From assembly GCA_016280445.1 (NCBI GenBank), contig JAEEGS010000009.1, forward strand, positions 1 to 64,000: a stretch of 64,000 nucleotides of DNA. The letters are read 5' to 3'. The DNA is from Bacteroidaceae bacterium. Its GTDB lineage: Bacteria > Bacteroidota > Bacteroidia > Bacteroidales > Bacteroidaceae. The notes beneath the pieces are model-generated. The model saw only the letters and a program-made list of their open reading frames with translations. It had not been told where the DNA came from and made no database searches. The position numbers were made by a program, and so were the translations under genes. This document shows positions 27,118 through 35,278 of this stretch, piece after piece (position 1 is the stretch's first letter; every line of letters starts with the position of its first letter).

Positions 27118-28077
27118 TTATCTGCCTCCCTGCAGTATTTCTATTATTTTAGGTACAATCTGTTTGCGCACTAGATTTTCCTTGGAATAGGTTACACCTG
27201 TACGGAGCGAGGGGCCGAAGATAGCCTCGGCAACAGCCTGTGTTCCTTCTCCGTAATATATGAAATAGATGCCGTCTATCTCATAATCCTTGTAGTCCGA
27301 TAGAAGAATCTCGCTATCGCTCATGCCATCGTAATTAATGGCGGCATCAGCCATTTTGCGGTTGATTTCGTCCACCTTGTCCTCCAAATGCAACTGGGTG
27401 ACAAGCGCCTCCCATGCCACGGAGTCCATATGCTGTGTGGTAGTCATGCTGAGATTACGTGTGTCGGACAGCAATCCGGCAAGCAGTATCTTGGCAGTCT
27501 CATCATCAATTCTGACACCCAGTTCCCTGTACATCTCGTAAATGATGGTGCAGGTGGCCCCTATCATCTCTCTGCGCACGTAGGGTATGTTACTATTCGA
27601 AATGTCGCCCTCCACATGGTGGTCTATCTTCTGCAGGATGATGGCCTCTCTGGCACCGTCCACACACTGGGCATAGTCGGTGTGGTCGGTCAGAATTAGA
27701 CGTGTCTGTGGCACCACACTACTCTTCAACTCGGGCAAGGAAAAGCCAAATTCACCTGCAATATAGGCTGTCTCGCGGTTAGTTGCACTCGACACCTTTG
27801 CCTTGCAGTTGTAGCCAAGTGCTCTCATCAGCTTGGCATAGCCCAACGACGAACAGACAGCATCCGCGTCAGGCGTTTTGTGGCCATACACGTATGTGGT
27901 GTCCGTCCCCCAGTCGAGCGATTTCAGCATGGCACGAATTGCAGCGCCTTGCTCGGATGTCTTTACTACATCGTCATCCGACGAGCATGATGTGAACACA
28001 AAATAGCCACAAATCATCAGGATGGCGGCAAGCATCCAACAGTTGTCCTTTTGCATGTTTCTTTCCTTATGTTCCAT
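27118..28077 (-). CDS. Lipoprotein-type family II inorganic pyrophosphatase (DHH superfamily)
   Basis: About 319 residues from ATG 28077; an ATG at 28056 preceded by AAGGAAAG is an equally good start. Either gives a leader ending in a lipobox-like FVFTSC, so the product should be lipid-anchored. The catalytic part has all marks of Mn-dependent family II pyrophosphatases: GHKTPDADAVCSS, LTDHTDYAQ, the KIDHHVEGD DHH motif, GLLSDTRNLSMTTT and the DHHA2-type C-terminal RKQIVPKI. Family II enzymes are usually cytoplasmic, so the export signal is unusual. It could act on extracytoplasmic PPi or a related phosphate ester. Confidence 0.75.
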   Translation of the reverse strand: MEHKERNMQKDNCWMLAAILMICGYFVFTSCSSDDDVVKTSEQGAAIRAMLKSLDWGTDTTYVYGHKTPDADAVCSSLGYAKLMRALGYNCKAKVSSATNRETAYIAGEFGFSLPELKSSVVPQTRLILTDHTDYAQCVDGAREAIILQKIDHHVEGDISNSNIPYVRREMIGATCTIIYEMYRELGVRIDDETAKILLAGLLSDTRNLSMTTTQHMDSVAWEALVTQLHLEDKVDEINRKMADAAINYDGMSDSEILLSDYKDYEIDGIYFIYYGEGTQAVAEAIFGPSLRTGVTYSKENLVRKQIVPKIIEILQGGR

Positions 28078-28384
28078 TAATCTCTCCGTTTTGAAAAACC
28101 TTACAGAGGCAAAGTTACAAAAGATTCGGAAAACGCGTCCATTCGTCACATAAGAAATATGATGATGCCATACCTTTTTCTTCATTGTTGTCTCAAAATG
28201 CTACCTTCGCATTTCCTTTCCCTGTCATGTTTCCTTAGGGAGCACACTCACAAAGCTCACGAGGCTAACGACGTTAGGCTCGTGAGCTTTGTGGAAGGAG
28301 GCTCGTGGAGGATGTGACAGGAGGGAAAACGGGGATTGTATGATAAAAGCAGAGTGGCTCAAATCCTGTGTCCAAACGGATTTG
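28078..28384. other. Intergenic stretch with weak promoter and repeat
   Basis: About 307 bases between the pyrophosphatase and VWA genes. It contains a TAACTTTG -7 element on the minus strand (28110-28117) that would drive the pyrophosphatase, without a clear -33, and the palindromic repeat copy listed separately. No small gene or RNA gene was recognised. Confidence 0.5.
28241..28306. repeat. Dispersed palindromic intergenic repeat, copy 2
   Basis: 28250-28292 is a near-perfect 43-base palindrome: arms ACAAAGCTCACGAG and CTCGTGAGCTTTGT (14 bp), one G/G mismatch, inner arms CTAACG and CGTTAG, and a central A. The flanking AGCACACTCA matches copies at 15874 and (inverted) 45438. Downstream GGAAGGAGGCTCGTGGAGG resembles the tail of copy 1. 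Confidence 0.75.
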
Positions 28385-29032
28385 TTATTTGCCGCTGGAT
28401 TCATCATCTACGAAGAAATCTTCCGACTTTGCGGCTGAGAAACTTGTGCCACCTGCCAGTTTGTTGTAGAAGGCACTGCGTGAGAGTTTTTCTTTCAGGA
28501 ACATCTTCTTAGTGCCTGCGGAGTCGGACATGAAGTTCATGCCGTGGTCGATGCCCATTTCTTTGGCTACAGCCAGTGCGTCTTGGTTGGCTCCGATATA
28601 GGTGAAGAGCCAGTTCTTTTTCTTCAAGTCCTCAACCAACAGGGTGATTCGCTGATGATGCCACTCCATAGAAGAGTTCTCATATCCGTCTGTGATGATA
28701 GTCACCAGCACGTTGTCGTTCTCATTAATGTATTGGTGCAGATGCGTGATGGAATCGCCCATGGCATCGTAGAGAGGCGTGTTGTCTGTAGGCAAGTAGT
28801 CCTTCGCCTTGAAGTCCTCCACTTTGGTGATGGGCATACGGTCGTAAACGGTGGCGATGCGCTTGCCATTGAACACGACTAGGCTGAACAGTTGCTCCTG
28901 GCTAGCGTTCTCCTCCTGAGCGGTACGGATGGTCTGGATGGTTTCAACTACGCCGGCAATGGCTTCATTTCTGATGCTGTACATGGAACCTGAGGCGTCA
29001 AGGATGATGAGATTGTAGATTTTCTGTTTCAT
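28385..29032 (-). CDS. VWA-domain protein
   Basis: About 215 residues from the ATG at 29032 (MKQKIYNLIILDASGSM); the longer frame upstream crosses the preceding gene. DASGSM is an intact MIDAS (DxSxS) at residues ~11-16, with further VWA marks PTDNTPLYDAMGDSI and VTIITDGYENSS. It is a stand-alone cytoplasmic von Willebrand A domain, probably a metal-dependent protein-binding module as in TerY-type proteins. It follows the small protein at 29080-29499 by 47 bases under the same promoter. Confidence 0.8.
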   Translation of the reverse strand: MKQKIYNLIILDASGSMYSIRNEAIAGVVETIQTIRTAQEENASQEQLFSLVVFNGKRIATVYDRMPITKVEDFKAKDYLPTDNTPLYDAMGDSITHLHQYINENDNVLVTIITDGYENSSMEWHHQRITLLVEDLKKKNWLFTYIGANQDALAVAKEMGIDHGMNFMSDSAGTKKMFLKEKLSRSAFYNKLAGGTSFSAAKSEDFFVDDESSGK

Positions 29033-29079
29033 GATGGATAAAGTTTTTGAGGGGTTAATCATTCTTTTTCTGTTTTTTG

Positions 29080-29499
29080 TTATGAGTTTTTCTTTAAGTA
29101 GATGTAGGCAGGATACCTTCCAAGCACAAACAGGGTGACAGGACAGAGCCATATCTGTCTGGTGAATCCTTCCAGACCACTCACCTCATAATGCGCTCCA
29201 CCCGTGAGCGAGTGATCCGTCCGACGCAGTTCGGCATAACCTTCATGCTTTTCCTTTCTCGATGCGGGAATCACGTTGACTCGTGTCTCCACATTGTCAT
29301 CAGAGAGGTATGCACAGAGTTTGTCTGCGCCAGCTACCATCATCAGGTTGTGGTGGTCGAAGGGCCAGTTCGGGAAGTCTACATACCAGAAGCCGTCGAC
29401 CTCGTGGTTGAACTTCAAGTGATACTCACTCTTTTTACCGAACACGCTCTTTTGAATAAGAGAGGCTGCATTCTTCAAATCTTTCAATGAATAATCCAT
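29080..29499 (-). CDS. Small conserved protein (DUF6717-like)
   Basis: About 139 residues from the ATG at 29499 (MDYSLKDLKN). The GFWYVDFPNWPFDHHNLMMV run with VAGADKLCAYL resembles, from memory, proteins assigned to DUF6717. A hydrophobic stretch near the C terminus (LCPVTLFVLGRYPAYIYL) may be buried or membrane-associated. Function unknown. It is first in a two-gene unit with the VWA protein, with a consensus promoter at 29543-29574. Confidence 0.6.
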   Translation of the reverse strand: MDYSLKDLKNAASLIQKSVFGKKSEYHLKFNHEVDGFWYVDFPNWPFDHHNLMMVAGADKLCAYLSDDNVETRVNVIPASRKEKHEGYAELRRTDHSLTGGAHYEVSGLEGFTRQIWLCPVTLFVLGRYPAYIYLKKNS

Positions 29500-29542
29500 A
29501 ATTTTGATAAATTTGAGGTTTGACATTGGTTCTTTGTCGATG

Positions 29543-29574
29543 CAAAGTTACTCTATATATAACGGACATGCAAA
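29543..29574 (-). promoter_or_regulatory. Promoter of the DUF6717-like/VWA unit
   Basis: On the minus strand, TTTG (29571-29574), 20 bases, TAACTTTG (29543-29550), both exact. The -33 element touches the hairpin at 29573-29615 that follows the upstream gene. Confidence 0.75.
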
Positions 29575-29615
29575 TCCCTGCAAGCCTTGCAAACATCGCA
29601 AGTCTTGCAGGGATT
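29573..29615 (-). terminator. Two-tier hairpin downstream of the 366-aa gene
   Basis: Outer arms 29573-29584 and 29604-29615 (AATCCCTGCAAG/CTTGCAGGGATT) pair perfectly; inner CTTGC/GCAAG pair across the loop. It lies 26 bases after the gene ending at 29641. No T tract follows on the minus strand, so it may be a weak terminator or an RNA-stabilising structure rather than a standard terminator. Confidence 0.5.
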
Positions 29616-29640
29616 CTGCTTTGTGTTGATAATGAATTGG

Positions 29641-30741
29641 TTAGCGTGGCATCTCCCAGGTGACCATCTCTGGGGGCAGTAGAATCTTCTTGGCTTCTCC
29701 TCTTTCTCCTGTGATATAGTAATTTTTGGCAATGCTGTCATCAAACTCTCGCAGGAACGCCTGTTTGATTCGCGAGCATTTCTCGTTGATGGAGTTTCGT
29801 GTCGGATCGGTCACGTCGTCAATGCTTCTCTGGATATCCTCAGGGTTGTCGCGTCCAGTAATCAGTTCATACACGTTTAGCAATTCATTGCGATAATCTG
29901 GCAGATAAGAAAACTTGATTCCTTCAGGATGGCGCAGGTAAAGCAGATAAATAGCCTTTGACAAAGGAGGCATCTTTATTTCTTTATTATTATAGTCGGG
30001 TAGGAAGATGCGTCCGTAGCGGACGTGTAGGCGGCTCAATTCCTGTGTGGGTTTGAACAATCGCTGGAGGGCAATTTCCCCTACTCCGCTTTGGCGAAGA
30101 CGCTCCACGAGCATCTGCACCTCGCTCATCACCATCTCCACATCCTCCTCTTCGGACATGGAGATAGGCGGATGCATGCGAGGTGTTTCGCTGACACGAG
30201 ACAAAGGCGCACTCCGGGATGTCTGAAAAAAACGGTCGAAACAATGCCCACTTGAGCGCCTTTCAAAGAAAGCATCACGAACACCATGCTGCTCCACATA
30301 CTCTTGAACCAGACAGGTAGAATATTCGTCGATGTCATGAGGTAATGGCGTGTATGAAAACGTATATGTATTCGCCTTGTCGAAACCTTCACCCATGTAT
30401 TGAATGAGGCCGGGTTCCAGACGCTGTGCATCGTAATCAATCACCATGTACTCCAGCAAATCCCTGTCTTCATATAAGCCGATGTTGAGCTCGTAGTCAT
30501 TCTCGTTTGCCTGTGGATTGAAATAGTGGTAAATCTTTTTCAAATCCATATCATTCGCGATTCTTGGCAAGAAACAGAACTCCAGCCCTCCACGTCGGAA
30601 TTCCTCCATAATCCAGTCGTAATGGTCGTTGAGGAAATGATAATAACGTTTAAACCCTACACCCATCACGTCAAAATAGATGACCACATTTGACTTTGGC
30701 TTAAAAGGTAGACGGTTTTTGTAAAAACTGATGTATTGCAT
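29641..30741 (-). CDS. Conserved protein of unknown family, 366 residues
   Basis: Cytoplasmic, with no signal peptide. Residues 1-170 form one globular part (NVVIYFDVMGVGF). A low-complexity acidic linker (SMSEEEDVEMVMSEVQMLVE) leads to a C-terminal part from about 215 with LSRLHVRYGRIFLPDYNNK, PPLSKAIYLLYLRHPEGIKF and DVTDPTRNSINEKCSRIKQA. I recall similar C-terminal regions in Bacteroidales proteins but know no function for them. It lies 35 bases after the lipoprotein of the ECF sigma unit, so it may be that operon's fourth gene, and is followed by the VWA unit. Confidence 0.65.
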   Translation of the reverse strand: MQYISFYKNRLPFKPKSNVVIYFDVMGVGFKRYYHFLNDHYDWIMEEFRRGGLEFCFLPRIANDMDLKKIYHYFNPQANENDYELNIGLYEDRDLLEYMVIDYDAQRLEPGLIQYMGEGFDKANTYTFSYTPLPHDIDEYSTCLVQEYVEQHGVRDAFFERRSSGHCFDRFFQTSRSAPLSRVSETPRMHPPISMSEEEDVEMVMSEVQMLVERLRQSGVGEIALQRLFKPTQELSRLHVRYGRIFLPDYNNKEIKMPPLSKAIYLLYLRHPEGIKFSYLPDYRNELLNVYELITGRDNPEDIQRSIDDVTDPTRNSINEKCSRIKQAFLREFDDSIAKNYYITGERGEAKKILLPPEMVTWEMPR

Positions 30742-30776
30742 GGTGTATCCGCTTTTGTGCTGATTTTGATGTTGAA

Positions 30777-31868
30777 TTATGCCTGCTGATTTCTTTTCGT
30801 TCTTCCCCGATAAATGAAACTACCGATGGCCATGAGGATGACGAGGATGGTGATGACGTATGCCCAGATGTGGGTGACACGCGAGGTGGCCGTGATGGTG
30901 TAGTCGCCAGGGATGAGGCGTTCGCCCGTGAGTGGGTAGTAGATGACACCCTCCTTGATGGTGCCAGCACCAGGGTTCATCACCGTTCCCGGCATTGTGA
31001 GAGAGTAAGGAACATCGAACGAGAAGATGTTCAGTTGGGTGGTAAATTTGTCGGAAAGTCCCTTCCCAAGCGATGTTTTTTCATCGAAGAAAACAGTGTA
31101 GGCATCAGAATGAAAGAACTCTTTGTAAACATCTTGAATCTCAATATCTAACATATTGTCATCTTTACTGATGATATAATTGTAAACAGAGTCATGTAAT
31201 TCCACGAAACGCTCCTTGCTGACAGGTGGATTGGGGATGGAATCGTAGTTGTTCACCATGTATTCAAAGACGGATTGATAAAAGTTGGCATTCACCCATT
31301 GGTCCACCTGAATTTCCATTTTGTTGATCCGTTGTGCAACCTCTGCTCCTGTGAGTCCCTGCATGAGGTTAGGCTGTCCTGTGAACCAGTAACTGACGAC
31401 ATCCTTGTCAGCATAGTTGGTGGCAGGGAGTTTGAAAGTGTCAGCCACAGAGATGAAGGTCTCCGTGAATGCATATTCTGTGTAGAACCAACGGAAACGC
31501 TTCTCCAGCGACGCCTTCGATTGGATGCGGCTGCCATTCAGGTTCAGCGGCGTCATCTGGCACATCTCCTCCACAGAGTTGAAACTGCTAGAGAACGTGG
31601 TGGTCACCGTGTCGCCATCCACATCGGTGTGTGTGCTCATGAAGGCATCCGTGTTCAGGCATTCGGGTAAAGGCTGTGCCCAAGCCACATTATTATCACC
31701 CCAGAGGGAATCACGCATTTCCTTCGACATGACGGTGTGGTAGGAGACTTCGCGCTCACAACGGCCGTCTTCGTGAATGATGGTGTGTAGCTGCACATTG
31801 GGTTTGTCGCAAGAAGCGACGAACGCTGCTGATGTCAGGAGCATCAGATATAAACTAATTTTTCGCAT
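30777..31868 (-). CDS. Lipoprotein with C-terminal membrane anchor, downstream of ECF sigma factor
   Basis: About 363 residues from the ATG at 31868, which overlaps the preceding gene by 14 bases. The leader MRKISLYLMLLTSAAFVASC ends in a good lipobox. The mature part is soluble and of unknown family. One transmembrane helix (HIWAYVITILVILMAIGSF) precedes a basic C-terminal tail (RGRTKRNQQA). Lipidation together with a C-terminal helix suggests residence in the inner membrane. Co-transcription with a sigma factor and a small membrane protein suggests a signal-sensing or envelope-stress role (inference). Confidence 0.7.
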   Translation of the reverse strand: MRKISLYLMLLTSAAFVASCDKPNVQLHTIIHEDGRCEREVSYHTVMSKEMRDSLWGDNNVAWAQPLPECLNTDAFMSTHTDVDGDTVTTTFSSSFNSVEEMCQMTPLNLNGSRIQSKASLEKRFRWFYTEYAFTETFISVADTFKLPATNYADKDVVSYWFTGQPNLMQGLTGAEVAQRINKMEIQVDQWVNANFYQSVFEYMVNNYDSIPNPPVSKERFVELHDSVYNYIISKDDNMLDIEIQDVYKEFFHSDAYTVFFDEKTSLGKGLSDKFTTQLNIFSFDVPYSLTMPGTVMNPGAGTIKEGVIYYPLTGERLIPGDYTITATSRVTHIWAYVITILVILMAIGSFIYRGRTKRNQQA

Positions 31869-32229
31869 AGAGCATTCTTTTGATTTGAGTGTAACTGATT
31901 GTTTTTGGTTGACTTGCCTGCAAGTGGCGTGTGTACATGTTCTCGAGCGTGCCACCATGTGGGAAGTCGATTGTATGAGTATAGGCATTTTGTGCCTCGG
32001 TCTTCACGGGTTGGTTCACATAGACGAAAAGCCCTATCAGCAGCATGGCTGCTACAGAGGTGATGGTGCGCAAAGCTACCAGAATGGCATGTTGCTTCGA
32101 TGCCTTCTGGGAAAGGTCATCCTTTCTGTCGGGAAGGCTCTCCATGATGCTGTCCACCATTTCATCGGGGTTTTCCAATGTTGGCATCTGCCTCTGAAGC
32201 CTGTTGAATAATTCATCTATCTGTGCCAT
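31855..32229 (-). CDS. Small single-pass membrane protein, possible anti-sigma factor
   Basis: 124 residues. An N-terminal cytoplasmic helical part (MAQIDELFNRLQRQMP, about 55 residues) is followed by one transmembrane helix (ITSVAAMLLIGLFVYVN) and a short outside part. It overlaps the sigma factor gene upstream by 17 bases and the lipoprotein gene downstream by 14. Position, size and topology fit an anti-sigma factor, but no zinc-binding HxxxCxxC motif is present, so the assignment rests on context. Confidence 0.6.
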   Translation of the reverse strand: MAQIDELFNRLQRQMPTLENPDEMVDSIMESLPDRKDDLSQKASKQHAILVALRTITSVAAMLLIGLFVYVNQPVKTEAQNAYTHTIDFPHGGTLENMYTRHLQASQPKTISYTQIKRMLYAKN

Positions 32230-32773
32230 ATCCTAATTGTTTTAATCGTTCACGAATTGTTTGCCGGGCCACATACAGGTCGCTCTTCACCTGTTTGGCA
32301 TCCATGCCAGTTATCTCTTCCACTTCCGATGATGAAAGTCCTTCCAGTTGGCAGAGCGTGAACACCATGCGTTGCTTCTCCCCTAGCCCTTCGGCCAGCA
32401 TCCTCACAATCGACACCCATTCCCTGTTTTCCAAAATCCTGTGTGTGTCTGCGTCGGAAGCGAAACGCCGAAGCACTTTTTCATCTTCAGGCATGGGGAC
32501 GGTGTGCTTCATGTTCTTCAACCTGTCCAGGCAGAGGCGTGTGGCAATGGTGTAAATCCAGGTGGAAAAACTCTTCTGTAAATCATACTCGCCCATGTTC
32601 TTCCACACGCGGATGAAGGTTTCCTGCACCATGTCCTTCGCTTCTTCTTCGTCGCATAACAGTTTCAGAGCCAACGAGAAAACCATCCGCTGATACGTTA
32701 GCACGACGCTACGAAAAGCCTCCTTTTCGCCTCGCTGGCACTTGAGCACTATGTCCTCTTCTATCTGAATCAT
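32213..32773 (-). CDS. ECF RNA polymerase sigma factor
   Basis: About 186 residues from the ATG at 32773 (MIQIEEDIVLKCQRG). Region 2 is clear (LTYQRMVFSLALKLL, then AKDMVQETFIRVWKN and STWIYTIATRLCLD), as is region 4 (KQRMVFTLCQLEGLSSSEVE, then ARQTIRERL). A typical Bacteroidetes extracytoplasmic-function sigma-70 factor. It is the first gene of a translationally overlapping sigma/membrane protein/lipoprotein set and lies 65 bases after mtgA. No nearby promoter was recognised as self-regulated. Confidence 0.93.
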   Translation of the reverse strand: MIQIEEDIVLKCQRGEKEAFRSVVLTYQRMVFSLALKLLCDEEEAKDMVQETFIRVWKNMGEYDLQKSFSTWIYTIATRLCLDRLKNMKHTVPMPEDEKVLRRFASDADTHRILENREWVSIVRMLAEGLGEKQRMVFTLCQLEGLSSSEVEEITGMDAKQVKSDLYVARQTIRERLKQLGYGTDR

Positions 32774-32838
32774 TGTTTGAGTTTCTTTGACCTGTATACG
32801 ACCGAACAGAAGAAAAGTCAAATGGAAAGTCAAAAAAA

Positions 32839-33588
32839 TTAATTCTTTTCTTTTTCTGCCTCGTCACGCATGGGGAAATGGCCTAAATGCTTCATCTGTT
32901 TGAGGCACCATGACTGACGGCGATACATGTAGTTGGTGGGGCTGGCAGAGTTCATCTTGAGGGGATTGGGCAGCGTGACGGCAATCATGGCACATTGGTT
33001 ACGTGTCAGACTCTTGGCGTCGCGGCCGAAATGTTCCTGTGCCACGGCCTCCGCTCCATAGATGCCATCGCCCATCTCGATGGTGTTGAGATACACCTCC
33101 ATGATGCGCTGTTTGTCCCACATAAACTCGATGAGCACCGTGAAATAGGCCTCCACCCCTTTGCGTGCCCAAGCCAACTTGCCTGTGGCGGATGTGGGGA
33201 AAAGAAAGACGTTTTTGGCCGTCTGCTGGCTGATGGTGCTACCACCCCTGAAACGTTTGCCCTCCTCGCGCTCTGCCATCACTTTTTGAATTTCATCCCA
33301 ATCGAAACCGTTGTGGTTGAGGAATCTTTGGTCTTCACACGACATGACGGCCAAGGGAAGGTCGGGCGACATATCTTCGAGCGGCACCCATTGATGGTGC
33401 CAACGGATTTTCTCTCCACGGGCGACTTGCTCATATGCTCTGATGAACATCAGCGGTGAGGTGGGTACTGGCACATAACGGAACAGCAGAACAAGGAGGA
33501 TGCTCCCTGCCAGCATCGTGATAAGCACCCACTTAATGATGTTGCCTAATATTGAGAAGAATTTCAGGGGTCCAGCAGTCTTTTTCAT
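32839..33588 (-). CDS. mtgA: Monofunctional peptidoglycan glycosyltransferase
   Basis: 249 residues. One N-terminal transmembrane helix (VLITMLAGSILLVLLF) precedes a GT51 domain: MSCEDQRFLNHNGFDW holds the catalytic Glu, GGSTISQQTAKNVFL the second signature, KRIMEVYLNTIEMGDGIYG and FGRDAKSLT the rest. There is no transpeptidase domain. It polymerises lipid II into glycan strands on the periplasmic face. A perfect promoter lies at 33652-33682; the ECF sigma gene follows by 65 bases, perhaps partly in the same transcript. Confidence 0.94.
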   Translation of the reverse strand: MKKTAGPLKFFSILGNIIKWVLITMLAGSILLVLLFRYVPVPTSPLMFIRAYEQVARGEKIRWHHQWVPLEDMSPDLPLAVMSCEDQRFLNHNGFDWDEIQKVMAEREEGKRFRGGSTISQQTAKNVFLFPTSATGKLAWARKGVEAYFTVLIEFMWDKQRIMEVYLNTIEMGDGIYGAEAVAQEHFGRDAKSLTRNQCAMIAVTLPNPLKMNSASPTNYMYRRQSWCLKQMKHLGHFPMRDEAEKEKN

Positions 33589-33651
33589 TTATCAATTAGT
33601 GGCCTTTTATATTTTCAATATACAATTTGACTTGCTTTCATTTTTGTGCCA

Positions 33652-33682
33652 CAAAGGTACGCATCTCTCACTTTAAAACAAA
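33652..33682 (-). promoter_or_regulatory. mtgA promoter
   Basis: On the minus strand, TTTG (33679-33682), 19 bases, TACCTTTG (33652-33659), both exact. It is divergent from the proS promoter about 60 bases away. Confidence 0.75.
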
Positions 33683-33744
33683 GAAATGAGGGTGAAAATG
33701 CACAATAAATTCAGAAACAGCACCTCCGTTTCGAGATTTTTGCG

Positions 33745-33752
33745 TAATTTTG
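33745..33752 (+). promoter_or_regulatory. proS -7 element
   Basis: TAATTTTG matches TAnnTTTG, 36 bases before the proS ATG. No clear TTTG at the -33 position. Part of a divergent region with mtgA. Confidence 0.5.
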
Positions 33753-33787
33753 CACCTTTGTAATAATAAATACATAAAACAATAAAT

Positions 33788-35266
33788 ATGGCAACAGAAC
33801 TGAAAGACCTGACCAAGCGTTCGGAAGACTACTCGAAGTGGTACAACGAACTGGTGGTGAAGGCAGAATTGGCTGAACAGGCCGATGTGAGAGGATGTAT
33901 GGTGATTCGTCCTTACGGATATGCTATCTGGGAGAAGATGCAGCGTGTACTCGACGATATGTTTAAGGAGACAGGTGTACAGAACGCCTATTTCCCATTG
34001 CTCATTCCGAAGAGTTTTTTGAGCAGGGAGGCCGAACACGTGGAGGGATTCGCCAAGGAATGTGCTGTGGTGACCCACTATCGATTGAAGACGAACGAAA
34101 CACATGACGGTGTGGTGGTGGATCCTGCTGCCAAACTGGAAGAGGAACTCATCATCCGTCCCACTTCGGAGACCATCATCTGGAACACTTATAAGAACTG
34201 GATTAAGTCTTATCGCGACCTGCCCATCTTGTGCAACCAATGGTGCAACGTGATGCGTTGGGAAATGCGCACACGCCTGTTTCTTCGTACCTCGGAGTTC
34301 CTTTGGCAAGAGGGTCACACGGCTCATGCCACTCGCGAAGAGGCGGAAGAACGTGCCAAGCAGATGTTGAAGGTGTATGCCAAATTTGCTGAAGAATACA
34401 TGGCTGTGCCTGTTATCCAGGGTGTGAAGAGCGAAACCGAGCGTTTTGCAGGTGCCCTCGACACCTACACGATTGAGGCCATGATGCAGGATGGTAAGGC
34501 ATTGCAGAGTGGTACCAGCCACTTCCTCGGACAGAATTTCGGCAAGGCTTTCGATGTGCAGTTCCTCAACAAGGACAACAAGACAGAATATGCTTGGGCC
34601 ACTTCATGGGGTGTTTCCACCCGACTGATGGGTGCGCTCATTATGACCCACTCCGACGACAACGGTCTGGTGCTGCCACCCGCTTTGGCTCCTCTGCAGG
34701 TGGTCATCATCCCGATTGGAAAGGGCGACCAGATGGCCATGCTCGACGAGAAGGCCGAATCCATCGTGAAGAACCTGAAGGCTATGGGCATCAGCGTGAA
34801 GTATGACAATGCCGACAACAAGCGTCCGGGCTTCAAGTTTGCTGACTATGAGTTGAGGGGTATTCCTGTTCGCCTCGTGCTGGGTGCCCGCGACTTGGAG
34901 AAGGGTCTTGTGGAAGTGATGCGCCGTGACACTTTGGAGAAAGAGAATGTGTCCATCGACGGCATTGAAGACTACATCAAGAATCTGCTCGACAACATCC
35001 AGCAGAACATCTACCAGAAGGCGCTCGCATATCGCGATGCACATATCTATGAGTGCGACAACTACGAAGAGTTCAAGGAGCGCATCAAGGATGGTGGCTT
35101 CTTCCTCTGCCACTGGGATGGTACCGAAGAGACCGAGGCACAAATCAAGGAAGAGACACAGGCAACAATCCGTTGTGTGCCATTCATGTTTGAGCAGACA
35201 GAAGGCGTTGATATGGTGAGCGGAAAACCTGCCAAAGCACGTGTGCTGATTGCAAGAGCCTATTAG
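33788..35266 (+). CDS. proS: Prolyl-tRNA synthetase (archaeal/eukaryote-like, no editing domain)
   Basis: 492 residues, the short ProS form. Class II motifs: motif 1 region [15 protein letters not shown], motif 2 [26 protein letters not shown] (given by its core [12 protein letters not shown]), motif 3 [12 protein letters not shown]. The anticodon-binding domain and the C-terminal zinc-type domain follow. It lacks the INS editing insertion of the bacterial type. It charges tRNA-Pro. The S37 peptidase gene follows after 12 bases. Confidence 0.95.
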   Translation: MATELKDLTKRSEDYSKWYNELVVKAELAEQADVRGCMVIRPYGYAIWEKMQRVLDDMFKETGVQNAYFPLLIPKSFLSREAEHVEGFAKECAVVTHYRLKTNETHDGVVVDPAAKLEEELIIRPTSETIIWNTYKNWIKSYRDLPILCNQWCNVMRWEMRTRLFLRTSEFLWQEGHTAHATREEAEERAKQMLKVYAKFAEEYMAVPVIQGVKSETERFAGALDTYTIEAMMQDGKALQSGTSHFLGQNFGKAFDVQFLNKDNKTEYAWATSWGVSTRLMGALIMTHSDDNGLVLPPALAPLQVVIIPIGKGDQMAMLDEKAESIVKNLKAMGISVKYDNADNKRPGFKFADYELRGIPVRLVLGARDLEKGLVEVMRRDTLEKENVSIDGIEDYIKNLLDNIQQNIYQKALAYRDAHIYECDNYEEFKERIKDGGFFLCHWDGTEETEAQIKEETQATIRCVPFMFEQTEGVDMVSGKPAKARVLIARAY

Positions 35267-35278
35267 AAAAGAGAGTAA

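Noticed and set aside
33668-34522. Long minus-strand frame opposite proS
   Set aside because: It is antisense to a clearly identified conserved gene and encodes no recognisable protein, as expected from codon bias of the real gene.
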